Below are positions 47,753 through 57,272 of a DNA stretch of 64,000 bases, piece after piece (the first letter of the stretch is position 1; each line of letters opens with the position of its first letter). Source of the DNA: Planctomycetota bacterium (GTDB taxonomy: Bacteria; Planctomycetota; Phycisphaerae; UBA1845; UTPLA1); NCBI GenBank assembly GCA_016712275.1, contig JADJRI010000018.1, forward strand, positions 6,826-70,825, read 5' to 3'. Under the pieces are notes generated by a model that was given only the letters and a program-made list of their open reading frames with translations, was not told the origin of the DNA and did no database searches. The translations under genes were made by a program, and so were the position numbers.

Positions 47753-49443
47753 TCAACGCCGTACGAACAATCGCGTCGGACCGGTTTTCTTGCCGGAGAG
47801 CATGGCGAGAGCTTGAGGCTTGTCGATAGGGAATGGCATCTCAACGTAGCTTTTAGATAGTAATTCCCAACACCTCGGAGAAATGAAGCGATCGCGCGGA
47901 TCATCCAGAATAATCGCGGACCATGTGGCGCGTTGCAGGTGCTCGGCCACGTCGCGCACGAAGATTGAACGGGCGGGGCGATCGGGCGCGTCGATTGTGA
48001 AGCCGATGGGACAAAGGTGGGCGTGAGCGTCGGCATGGGGAAGGATGCCCGAATGCGCAGGAATCCAAACGGGTCCGCCGGGTGCGTACTTGTCAATCAG
48101 CGCTTGAAGTTGGTTGATTGCCGTTTGTCGCCTGGCGACGTCGAGGTAGTCGCCGAGTGGGAGCTTTGTGTAGGAATAGGCCAGCGATGCGACGATGCCG
48201 AGAGCGATAAATTGGGTTAGCCACGCCCATGTTCTTCGGTCTTTCTCCGACAGCGCGGCAAGTCGAGAATTAGCGCGGGGCATCATCCAGGCCAGGGCGA
48301 GCAATGCGAACGTCCAGGCCGGCACGAGGTTGTTCGGATAGCCGCCGATCTTGAGTCTTCCGGAGATGGTCATGCCGAGCGCGCCGGCGCGATGATGAAC
48401 GGGGCAATGAGTTTGTTGCGTTCGGGTTTGTTTGAGACTTTCCAGATGCTCGCAAATGCCGCGGCGAGTAGAACGAATAACAATACGCCGTGCCAACTGA
48501 TGTCTTCGCCGAAGAATCGTATCCATCGCGCCTGACCGCCGAATTCGTTGTTGGCGAGTTGGCGGAAGAGGTGATAGTTCGACCAGCCGTCGGTTCGGAC
48601 ATTGAGTTGAAGAAAGAAAGCGATCGGGATAAGCAGCGTCGCGAGGCCGTAGGTCAGGGACCGTTTGAAATTCGAAACGAGGACTGCCAGTCCAATGGCA
48701 GCGGCGATGAGCAGCATGTTGTGCTTGGCCATGATGGCGCATGCCATGAGTAGACCTGCAAGCAGGGCGGACCGGTGCGTGTCATGCCGGAGTGCCAACA
48801 GCGCGGCCCACACCGACAGGGCGATTGTCATCATGTCGACGCGGGCGAGATCGAAGACCTGTCCGCTGGCCGCATAGAATGAAAGAAACATAAGGGGCGG
48901 AAAAAGTCGATCCGGGCGAAAAAAACCATCTGGGGTTGTTTCCCCAATTTTTGCGGAAGACGCTTTGTACAACGCCGCCGCCACAAGCAGGGTTCCGACC
49001 AGCGACACCGAGCGAGCGACGAAGAGCGGCGACCCGAAGATCGCGGCAAGTGTTGCGCAGACATGGAAATAGAGCGGCGGGTAGCCATCGCCGAGAAACT
49101 CAACGCTGGGTGTTGGGTACATGGAGCCGCCGGACATGATTTGTCGGATGGAACGAACGACCGTACTCTCGACCCATTCATTGTCGAAATTCACTGCGAT
49201 CCGTGATAGGATCAGGAAGAATGTGCAAAGGGCGAGAATTCCCGCACATGTCAGCACAATGAATCGTATAATATTAGGCCCTTTTGCAGCAGAGCGGCCA
49301 ACGTCATATGCCGTATGACCTTGGGTCGCTGGGACGGGACGGGACGACACTCCCGTTTGCTCGGGCGGTGGAGAGGCAAGAGCCGGGACGGCCTGTGCGC
49401 CGTTTATGGGACGTCCTGGCGGTGGGGAATCTAACTTCAACAT
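47753..49443 (-). CDS. GT39/ArnT-like membrane glycosyltransferase (frameshifted)
   Basis: A polytopic membrane protein of about 560 residues after joining two frames near 48390. The N-terminus is cytoplasmic and Pro-rich. The first periplasmic loop contains the PMT/ArnT-type acidic and YPP motifs (NFDNEWVESTVVRSIRQIMS and GDGYPPLYFHV). About nine helices follow, and after the shift the second part begins near TISGRLKIGGYPNNLVPAW. A short periplasmic C-terminal domain ends the protein (KYAPGGPVWIPAHSGILPHA). Such enzymes use lipid-linked sugars. Acceptor and sugar are unknown. It is divergent from the gene at 49508. Confidence 0.75.
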
Positions 49444-49507
49444 GAAGCGGTCTCCGACATCCTACGATATGTCGGGTAGACAACCGTTAAAGAGGAGCGA
49501 AAAAAGC

Positions 49508-50106
49508 GTGAATCGTCACGATGAAGCGTTGGAAGTTTTGCTGATTCTCAGGCGTCGCCTGCTCGACCGCATGGCGCGCGTGATTGTGGAGAATCGCGAG
49601 AAGCTTTTGAACGGCACCAGCCGGACGAACAATCCGCTGGCGTCGAGCGCCGACATCGCGGACATGATTCGCAATCTGGGCGAAGTGGATCGGGCGATTT
49701 CCGGCCTGGCCGATCTGGTTTCGGGCAATGGCTCGGCGGCCGGAGCGGTGGTGGAGGGTAACGGAAACGGTCGCGGAGAGTGCGGCGTTTTTTCTCGCTT
49801 TGTAGAATTGGTGCGTGCAGCACGGTTTGAAGAGGCCTCCAGGAACTTGCAAAGACACTGGCGGTGCCGCTCGACCGTGTCATTACGGCGACACGCTTCT
49901 TCGCCCGATCGCTCAAGACCGATCCATCGCCGCCGATGCAGCTCAGCCAATTTCAACTGGTTGTCGGCGAAATGACGCAGGCCGAGGCGACCAAGGCGAT
50001 GATGCGGTTGTTCGGGTTTCAGGCGGTCGAATCGCGCATGGCGATTCAGACGCTGCTCTCCAAATCGAAGCCGGCTCTGCTGCCAGGCGCGGGCGATGAG
50101 CGCTGA
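49508..50106 (+). CDS. Hypothetical helical protein (frameshifted)
   Basis: Not recognised. The GTG at 49508 has AGGAG 10 bases upstream; longer in-frame ATG starts (49442, 49469) exist. The first part is helical (EALEVLLILRRRLLDRMARV) and continues to a Gly-rich linker (VSGNGSAAGAVVEGNGNGRG). After a shift near 49843 the second part runs LAKTLAVPLDRVITATRFFA and FQLVVGEMTQAEATKAMMRL. Joined length is about 200 residues. No signal peptide or cofactor motif is visible. A small stem (CGCGGG/CCCGCG, 50165-50181) lies after the stop. Confidence 0.55.
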
Positions 50107-50223
50107 GCATTTCCCCAACTCTATCAGGCGCCGAATGTCATTTGTAACCTACCCATGAAATCCGCGCGGGCACAACCCGCGACTTTGATTTGATGTGATT
50201 TCGACCTTTGATTCGGGATCGAT

Positions 50224-51432
50224 TCATGCTCGGGCGCAATATGCCTGCGGATAAGCCGCGTAGAATGCCGCCGCCTGAACGAGGTGTTTGATCGGCACCG
50301 AATCGTTGACCGTATGGGCGACGGATTCCGGCGCGGGGCCATAGCCGACACAAGGAATCTTGAAGAGGCCGTTGATCGAGACGGCGTTTGTGCTGAAGGT
50401 CCATCGCCCGACTTTCGGCGTTTTCTTAAATAGACCCTTGTATACATCGACAGCGCTTTGCACCGGCCGCGATTCTTCGTCCATGACCCACGTCGGAAAG
50501 TACTTCTCGGTCGGGTAGACAAGGCCGGTGTAGGCGGCGCGCTCGTACTTCGGCACCTCGACGCGTGCCGTGACGCCGGCACGTTTGCAGGCATCTTTGA
50601 CCTGTTGCACGGCCAGTTTCTTCGAATCGCCGGTGGTCAGCCGGCGGTCGATGTGGATATAGGCGTAGTCCGGCACGGCGTTGAGGCTCGGCGTTTTGCA
50701 ATCCCAGTAGCTCACCGTGATCGTGCCCTTTCCGAGGAAGGGACAATCATTCAGCGTGCCGTTCATGGCCTCGATTTCGCGAACGACGCGCGACCTCTTG
50801 TAGATCGCGTTGTCGCCGAGATGGGGCATGGAGCCGTGACAGCTCTTGCCCGAGACGTGGACGCCGATCTCCATACGGCCGCGCTGGCCGCGGAGGATTT
50901 CGCAGTTGGTGCTGTCGGTGACGACGACGACATCGGGGCGGATTTTGTTTTCCTTGACGATGTACTGCCAGCAGAGGCCATCGCAGTCTTCCTCCATGAC
51001 GGTGACGACATAGAGCAGGGTGTATTCGTCGGTGGGGAGTTTCAAATCTCGAATGATCTTTGCGGAATAGACCATCGATGCGATGGCTCCTTCCTGATCG
51101 CCGGCGCCGCGGCCCCAGACCCTGCCCCCGGCCACCTTTCCCTTGTAGGGATCGTGCTTCCATGCCTTGCGGTCGCCGACGCCCACGGTGTCACAATGGG
51201 CGTCGATGGCGATGATCTTTTTCCCACGGCCGACCTGGCCGATGAGGTTGCCCATGCCGTCGGTCCAGACTTTGTCGAAGGCCTTTGTCGCCCGCATTTC
51301 CTTTGCGACGCGGTCGATGACGCCTTTTTCCTCGGTGCTTTCACTTGGAATCGCGATGATGTCGCGGAGGAATTTGACCATCTGCGGCTGGTATTTTTTG
51401 GCCTGCTTGTTGATCGCGGCAAAGTTGAGCAT
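50224..51432 (-). CDS. ygeY: YgeY-family M20 metallohydrolase
   Basis: A 402-residue M20 family di-zinc amidohydrolase/peptidase. Metal site pieces: IIAIDAHCDTVGVGD (His, then bridging Asp), GRGAGDQEGAIASMV, VTVMEEDCDGLCW (catalytic Glu pair) and a late VGYGPAPESVAHTVNDSVPI carrying the last His. The dimerisation domain begins near HVSGKSCHGSMPH. Overall sequence matches YgeY, found with YgeW, SsnA and carbamate kinase in selenium-linked purine/ureide degradation loci, better than it matches ArgE or DapE. Here it sits alone on the minus strand about 6 kb before the ygeW operon, separated by a pil-like operon. Substrate is not established by sequence. Confidence 0.85.
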   Translation of the reverse strand: MLNFAAINKQAKKYQPQMVKFLRDIIAIPSESTEEKGVIDRVAKEMRATKAFDKVWTDGMGNLIGQVGRGKKIIAIDAHCDTVGVGDRKAWKHDPYKGKVAGGRVWGRGAGDQEGAIASMVYSAKIIRDLKLPTDEYTLLYVVTVMEEDCDGLCWQYIVKENKIRPDVVVVTDSTNCEILRGQRGRMEIGVHVSGKSCHGSMPHLGDNAIYKRSRVVREIEAMNGTLNDCPFLGKGTITVSYWDCKTPSLNAVPDYAYIHIDRRLTTGDSKKLAVQQVKDACKRAGVTARVEVPKYERAAYTGLVYPTEKYFPTWVMDEESRPVQSAVDVYKGLFKKTPKVGRWTFSTNAVSINGLFKIPCVGYGPAPESVAHTVNDSVPIKHLVQAAAFYAAYPQAYCARA

Positions 51433-51617
51433 GTTGGCTGTTCCTTATCTCGGACGGTGGTGATGGAAAACAAATAAGAGAGTTTCTTGTTCGCGCGAAT
51501 TGCAATCGTAGGATCGTGGAGAAGGGCCTGCAAGCGCTGCGGCCGGAACGATGAAATACAAGAAGCCGATGAATCGCTGTCCATCGGCTTCCTGTCGGAG
51601 TGTTATCACTCAATCGC

Positions 51618-53288
51618 TTAGCGGCCGGCTGTTTTTTCGCTGGTCAGCGCTTTGCGGAACTTATCGCTCTTGTCCGTGGAGAGGTACTTCTCGCGGACGC
51701 TGCCATCGCGGGTGTCGACATAGACGAGCGTGACATCGGTTTTTCCGTTGACTTTGCGGTTGAAATCAATGTCGAGGCAGATGGCGCCCGTGGTAAAGTC
51801 GGTCTTGGACGTGCCCTTTCTCTTTTCGCCGCCGATTTCCTCGCCGATGGCCACTTTGAATGTCGCCTCTTTGACGGAATCGCGGCCCTTTTTCTTGTAA
51901 ACCGTGACGGTGAGTTCTTTCTTGTTGTCATCGGCTTTGGTGAGGTAGAAATAGGTATCGCTTTCGATGGTGACGGGCCTGCTCGCGGGCGACCAGCCGC
52001 TGAAGACCGTTAGCTTTTCGGCGTCGACCGGATTGAGCAATTCACTTGTGTTGCCTGCGAAGGTGTTGAACACTTCGTATCGAATGCGATATTCGTAGGT
52101 GTGGCCGGCGACCACATCCATGTCGTAGGCGACAATGGGCATCAGGCGTTCGGGCGGGCGAATGATCTGATTTGGATTGAAATCCTTGCGAATACGGTTG
52201 ATTTGTTTCTTCAGAGATGACAGGGCGGATTCCGCTTTCCTGAGTTCGCGCTCCGGCTGGCCGGGCGTTCCAACGGCGGCTCGAAGCAGCAGAAACGCCG
52301 CATCGAGATCTTCGGCATCGAAAGGGGACCGGCCGTCCTTTGCCTTGAGGGCGAGTTGCAGCCACTTCTTGGCGCGGGAACTGGCGTCGTCGCTCCCTTT
52401 TCCGGGCGGGTCTGGGAAATAGGGAATCGGCGGATAGGTGAATCGGTCGCCGCCGGTTCGGGCGGTCATGAGCGGGCGGGCGATGACCTCCTGCTTTCGG
52501 TCGATCAGTTCCTTGAATTCGCTGAGGCCCTCCGCCTTAAAGCCGCCGGTGACGGGATCGATGATGACCGGGCGCTCGGGCATGGCAAACGGCTGATAGG
52601 TGGTGACATTCTGCCAGCCGCGCCACGGTTCGTTTTGATCGAAGCGTTCGAGATGGACCTGCACGATGCCGAGATAGGCGCCATCGGGGTATTTTTCGGT
52701 TTTAAAATAGATGTCCTGTTGAACAAGGTCGACCTGCGCCGCGACGGCGACCCAGTTGCGCTGGGAAGGCGGCAGCTTGTCGGAGTAGGGTCCGCCATCA
52801 TAAATGTCGAGCGGTTTTTTCTTGGACGGAAACTCGAAGGTGCTGCGCCCCGTGGTAACAACGGGAAGCCCCGGCGAATCGATTAGGGCGAGATTGTGCC
52901 GGTTTTCGGGCGATGTTTCGGTGGTCGACAGCAGCGGCGGCGGGAAGGGTTGGGTGCGGGCGACCGGCGATGTCAGGTTGGCGACACCAATGAGGCCGAT
53001 GGCCTGTTCGCCGAACCACTGCTTGAGCGTGAGGATGTCGTCCTGCTTTCCGGCCGGCGCTTTTTGGTCGGGCGGTTTTGGAGGATCGGGCCGTTTCGTA
53101 AGTATAGTGTTCGCGACCGTTTCCGCGGTTTTTCCAGTTTGATCGGCGATTTCGCGCGGTGAATTGCCGTCGATATTGAATCGGCCGCCGAATGCGATGT
53201 ACATGCTCGCGACCAGAAAAAGGGCGCAAAGGCCGACGACGACCTTTTCTATGTGTTCATCAACAAAACCGGCATTTTTCTTTGGCAT
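51618..53288 (-). CDS. Single-pass membrane protein of a PilM/N/O-like operon (unknown function)
   Basis: A 556-residue protein. A short cytoplasmic start (MPKKNAGFVDEHIEKVVVGL) leads into one membrane helix (CALFLVASMYIAFGG), followed by a large extracytoplasmic region. Pro-rich stretches (RPDPPKPPDQKAPAGK) and beta-rich segments (AVAAQVDLVQQDIYFKTEKY) are visible. An Ig-like or fibronectin-type end is possible (YEYRIRYEVFNTFAGN). Not assigned to a family. It is the last gene of a three-gene minus-strand operon behind the PilM-PilN fusion and a PilO-like gene, which by position makes it a PilP-like candidate, though it is much longer than PilP. Confidence 0.6.
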   Translation of the reverse strand: MPKKNAGFVDEHIEKVVVGLCALFLVASMYIAFGGRFNIDGNSPREIADQTGKTAETVANTILTKRPDPPKPPDQKAPAGKQDDILTLKQWFGEQAIGLIGVANLTSPVARTQPFPPPLLSTTETSPENRHNLALIDSPGLPVVTTGRSTFEFPSKKKPLDIYDGGPYSDKLPPSQRNWVAVAAQVDLVQQDIYFKTEKYPDGAYLGIVQVHLERFDQNEPWRGWQNVTTYQPFAMPERPVIIDPVTGGFKAEGLSEFKELIDRKQEVIARPLMTARTGGDRFTYPPIPYFPDPPGKGSDDASSRAKKWLQLALKAKDGRSPFDAEDLDAAFLLLRAAVGTPGQPERELRKAESALSSLKKQINRIRKDFNPNQIIRPPERLMPIVAYDMDVVAGHTYEYRIRYEVFNTFAGNTSELLNPVDAEKLTVFSGWSPASRPVTIESDTYFYLTKADDNKKELTVTVYKKKGRDSVKEATFKVAIGEEIGGEKRKGTSKTDFTTGAICLDIDFNRKVNGKTDVTLVYVDTRDGSVREKYLSTDKSDKFRKALTSEKTAGR

Positions 53289-53315
53289 CGCACACCACGC
53301 ACTTTGTATAGAGAG

Positions 53316-54569
53316 TCAACAATGATCAGTCGTCGCATTACCGTCCGGCTGCTTTGTTTCTTCGAGGGCTTCGGGACGGGCGAGGCCCGCGGCCAGTTCC
53401 TTGGGGATGAATGCGTCGAACACCTTGCGGAAATAAGTGCCTTCAAAATCGATAGTGGCGTCGATGATCGGGGCGTCGCCGTAGACATATTCGTCCTGAA
53501 GAACGTTCGGTTCGACGGCGCGGTAATCGACGCGCGTCGGCGTGTAGTATCCCACGCGACACACGGAATCGATCAATTCAAGCAGGGCGGCCTCCTCGAT
53601 CACGACGCGAATTTGCAAGGGAACGATGAATTTCTGGTTGTCGTTCACCACGTTGGTAAAGGAGTCCGCGAATTTGGCGCTGTTCATGCCGCCGCCGCGA
53701 CCGAGCCAAGAATGGCCGGCGAGATATTCAAGTCGTTTGACGGGCATGTGGGCCACCCAACTGTCGTACGCCTTGCCGGCGGCCTTGAGTTCTTCGACGC
53801 GCTTGTCGTTGAGCCGGGCGATGGCGAAAGCGAAGTCCTGCTCAATCCACAATGTCATTTGTGCATGCCACAGGTCGACAACGGTCGGCGTTTCGTTGTT
53901 CTCCATCATGGAGTGGGGGGCGAAGGCGTTGTCGTCGAGGTACATGTAGATGGAACGGGCGACGATTTCCGAGGCCTTGGCCTTGGGGTAGGCTCGCAGG
54001 ATTTCAAGCAAAGAGCGATCCTTTTGCTGCGTATTTGTTGCATCGGAGTCGCCCTGCTCGGAGCCCTTGGGCATCCATGGACCGAGATCGATGTCGGAAT
54101 TACCCTGCTGATTCTTGGCATCGCTGATGGCCTGCTGCCGGGTGATTTCAGCCGGCGTGGCGGGTCCGCGAGCCCGCAACCGCCGGGCCAATTCACCCAT
54201 GGCAATGCGATACTTGTTGCGAAACTCAATGCGAGCGCCGTTGCTCTTCGGCTCGGGCAAAACATCGGGCACGAGCGTTTGCCGTTCGCGACCCTCGAAT
54301 GCGTTGTACAACTGTGCGCCGAGGGCGGCTTTGAGCGTTCGTTCCTGATCGGCGATCAGCTCGACCTGATCGGCCTTCTTTGCTTCGATCGTTGCGGCGT
54401 TTTGCGGGTTGCTGCCCTGCGTCTGTACGTCGGACTTGAGCTTCTGAATCTCTGTGACTTGTTCGGCAATCGCGTCGCCCGCGAGATAGGCCCATGCGGC
54501 CGTGCCGATCGAACCGAGGGCGACGACCCCCAGTGTCACATACAGCCAGTTTTTCTTGACGAAGTCCAT
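53316..54569 (-). CDS. PilO-like single-pass membrane protein
   Basis: A 417-residue protein. The N-terminus is MDFVKKNWLYVTLGVVALGS with one helix, followed by a coiled-coil (GDAIAEQVTEIQKLKSDVQT) as in PilO/GspM. The periplasmic part is larger than in PilO and includes Gln/Asp-rich linkers, a helical stretch and a late beta-sandwich-like domain with KFIVPLQIRVVIEEAALLEL, reminiscent of the PilO ferredoxin-like fold. Identification rests mainly on topology and on lying 83 bases after the PilM-PilN fusion. It would form part of the inner-membrane alignment complex. Confidence 0.6.
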   Translation of the reverse strand: MDFVKKNWLYVTLGVVALGSIGTAAWAYLAGDAIAEQVTEIQKLKSDVQTQGSNPQNAATIEAKKADQVELIADQERTLKAALGAQLYNAFEGRERQTLVPDVLPEPKSNGARIEFRNKYRIAMGELARRLRARGPATPAEITRQQAISDAKNQQGNSDIDLGPWMPKGSEQGDSDATNTQQKDRSLLEILRAYPKAKASEIVARSIYMYLDDNAFAPHSMMENNETPTVVDLWHAQMTLWIEQDFAFAIARLNDKRVEELKAAGKAYDSWVAHMPVKRLEYLAGHSWLGRGGGMNSAKFADSFTNVVNDNQKFIVPLQIRVVIEEAALLELIDSVCRVGYYTPTRVDYRAVEPNVLQDEYVYGDAPIIDATIDFEGTYFRKVFDAFIPKELAAGLARPEALEETKQPDGNATTDHC

Positions 54570-54652
54570 CGCTATCGGCTCCGGTGAGAAATTCGTTGTC
54601 AGTCACTGCGAAAGAGCAGGCGATTGTTAGCCCGCAGGTTTTTTGCGATCAC

Positions 54653-56846
54653 TTACTTTTTGGGATCCGCCGGGTTTGAGGCGTCGGCTTTTTTCTCCTG
54701 GTAGCGTTCGGGAATTCGATTCGCCGGCGTGTTGGCCTTGCGGATGACAACCTGCAATTCAAACTGGTAACGCGCTCGATGCTCTCTTTGGTCAGCGGAT
54801 CCTTGGTGTCCAGCTCCTCCATAATTTTGCGAATGTCATCCCCGACTGAGCCGCTGCCAGTGCCACCGGGCACGCCGGGCGGGGGCCACCGGGTCCGGCC
54901 AGCGAGGGACCATCGCCGCCGCCGCGCCGTCCGGGTGCATCTCCTCCGCCGGGAGTCTGCCTTCCGCCCCCACTGCGGCGACCACCGGGAGAGCGGTCAC
55001 CGCCGCCGCCGCTTCCACCAAAACCGGAATCGTCGGAGGCTCGACCCTTTTTCTTGGATCGCTCCATGACCTTCGAAAGAGTGACCGTATCGATGTAGAA
55101 ACCCATGTCGGGCTTGCCGCCCAGTTCGAGCAGGACGCGTTTGAGATTATCTTCAATCCATGTGGCCGGATTGGGTTCGGTGGTGGTGCCCTTGATGAGG
55201 ACACCCCAACCGGGTCCGCCGCGCACCGTTTTGTCATCGGGATTGGCGGAGAACATGGCGCCGGGATCGGTCGCATAGGCCATTTGCAATTGATCGATCC
55301 AAATTTCCTTGCGGTCCTGGCGTTTGACGCGTTCGGCGATGCGCAAGTATTCCTCCGGTGTTTTGACGCTTTTCAGTTCGGGAGAGGTCACTTCCTCGAA
55401 GGAACGATGGATTACATCAATGATGCTGGGGACAAACACGTTGTTAGCCGGGAACTTGGCCAGCATGCCAAGGGTGCCGGACTCGGGACCGCTACCAGTG
55501 TATTTGGCAAATTCCTTTTTCAGGAATTGAGCCGCGCCGGCAACCTGCATGGCCTTTTTGACGGGAGAATCGCCGGCGGGGGTGCTGAGTGCTGACATGG
55601 CGTTATCGACGGTATTGAAAGTCTGAGGTCTGACCTGACCTGCTTCCACGCCACCACGGGCCGAAGACACTTCGCTGGAGGCCATCGCATTGCCGAGGAA
55701 AATCGAACCGGCCGACAGCGCGAGGCAGGCGGTGGCTCCGATGAACCAGGGCTGCTTCTTTTTCCAGAGAAGGGTGCGTCGCACTTCGAGCGGCAGAAGA
55801 TTGGAATTCACGGCGGCCAGTTCCAGGCCCTGCAGTGCAAGACCATAGGCCACGCCGAGGCTCATCTGGTTCTCATCGAATTCTGTTTTCTTGGCGGTGG
55901 AGACTTCCACCAATTTTGCGAAGCCGGGGAATTTGTCGACCTTCATCTGCACGTTTTGCTGAAGGAATTTTTGAAGGCCCGGCAACTTGAAGGCATTGCC
56001 CATGCCGACGATCCGCGTGATGTGCGAATCGCGATGGGTCGATGTGTAGTAACCGACCGACCGTTGCACTTCGGAGACGAGATCGGCAAAGACCGGCCGC
56101 ATGGCGGCGAAAATCTGCCGGGCATACTTAGAAGCCGCGGCGGTCTTTTTCAGTTTCTCGGCCTTGGCAAAAGGGACTTTGAAGGCGGTGACGAGGGAAT
56201 CGGTGAATTTGTTGCCGCCGATGGGAATGGGGCGGGCCCAGATGCGCTGGCCTTCCATGACGATCAGATCGGTGGCGAGGGCTCCCATGTCGAGCAGAAC
56301 GAATGTTTCACCGGCGGGCAACTCCAGTTCATACCGGGCGGCGTTGAACGAGGCCATCGGGCTGGTCTGAACCATCATCGGTTCGACGCGCTGGCTGGTG
56401 AACTGCTGGAGGTAGTTGCGAATCAGCTCTTTACGCATCGCGAAGATGCCGACTTCGACTTCGGCCGCCTCGCCTTCGGTGAAGACCTGGTAGTCCCAGA
56501 CGACTTCGTCCATGTCGAAAGGAATCTGCTGACTGGCCTCATATTGGACCATGTCGGGGATCTTCTTGGCATCGACCGGGGGCATCTTCGTAAAGCGGGT
56601 GAGGGTCTGCTGACCCGGTACGGAGACGACAATTTTTGAGTTGGCGAGGTCGTTGCGTGAGGCGAAGGTGTTGATGGTGCGTTTGACCATCTCGCCCGCA
56701 TCGGTTTCGACCTGGGAGAGAACCTGCTCGTGCTCGACGATATCGAAGCCGAGCAATTCGACCTTGTCACCGGCGGCCTGCAGCTTCATGGCCTTGAGCG
56801 AGCATTGACCGACGTCGATTCCCCAGACGGGTTGTTTCGATGCCAT
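54653..56846 (-). CDS. pilM: PilM-PilN-like fusion protein (type IV pilus/T2SS assembly, two frameshifts)
   Basis: Residues about 1-350 are a PilM actin-like ATPase: VWGIDVGQCSLKAMKLQ, SKIVVSVPGQQTLTRFTKMP, IPFDMDEVVWDYQVF, FVLLDMGALATDLIVMEG and GNAFKLPGLQKFLQQNV. Immediately after, a PilN/GspL-like part begins: VNSNLLPLEVRRTLLWKKKQ, then one membrane helix (PWFIGATACLALSAGSIFLG) and a periplasmic domain. A Gly/Arg/Pro-rich low-complexity linker sits near residues 600-650. Frames shift near 54880 and 54772; corrected, the end is ELQVVIRKANTPANRIPERY followed by TAA at 54655-54653. In most bacteria PilM and PilN are separate and PilM binds the cytoplasmic start of PilN, so fusion fixes this contact. 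GGGAGA precedes the ATG. Confidence 0.82.
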
Positions 56847-57156
56847 GCGAATCTCCCGGGCGCGCCGTGTTTGGCGGCCAGATCGTCAAATCAGCTTCCA
56901 CTTTGACATTACAACAGGTGACTCGAAGCGGTGCGGCCGGGGGTGGCAACCGTTTTCATGCGTGAGGCTCGGCATCGCCGTCGAGTTCGCCTTTGCAATC
57001 GGCCGTGGTGGGTGCTGTTGGTAGGAACGGCCCACGCTCGGCATTGGCCGAGACTGCTGGCCGTCGGACACTGTTTCACCAGTTCCTATAGCTAAATAAC
57101 TGTAGCGGCTGGAGCTTTCTCAGTCAACGAAAAGCGGGTCACCAAGTCAACCCTAT

Positions 57157-57228
57157 ACGAGCCGGAAGCGTTAGCGACCGGTGGATGACCGGATCGTGTT
57201 CGACCGGGCGCTGACGCTTCCGGCTCGT
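57157..57228. repeat. Inverted pair of a 25-base dispersed repeat
   Basis: Two 25-base arms (57157-57181 starting ACGAGCCGGAAGCG, and 57204-57228 ending CTTCCGGCTCGT) are inverted copies with two mismatches. The right arm is identical over 25 bases to 62323-62347 inside ssnA. The rest of the 56847-57272 spacer shows no gene or clear promoter. Confidence 0.85.
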
Positions 57229-57272
57229 TGGGCGGCCTCGCTAATTGCGATTGTTTCCGGCATATTGCCCCT

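Noticed and set aside
55956..56639. Plus-strand frame opposite pilMN
   Set aside because: Antisense to strongly conserved PilM motifs; no independent evidence.
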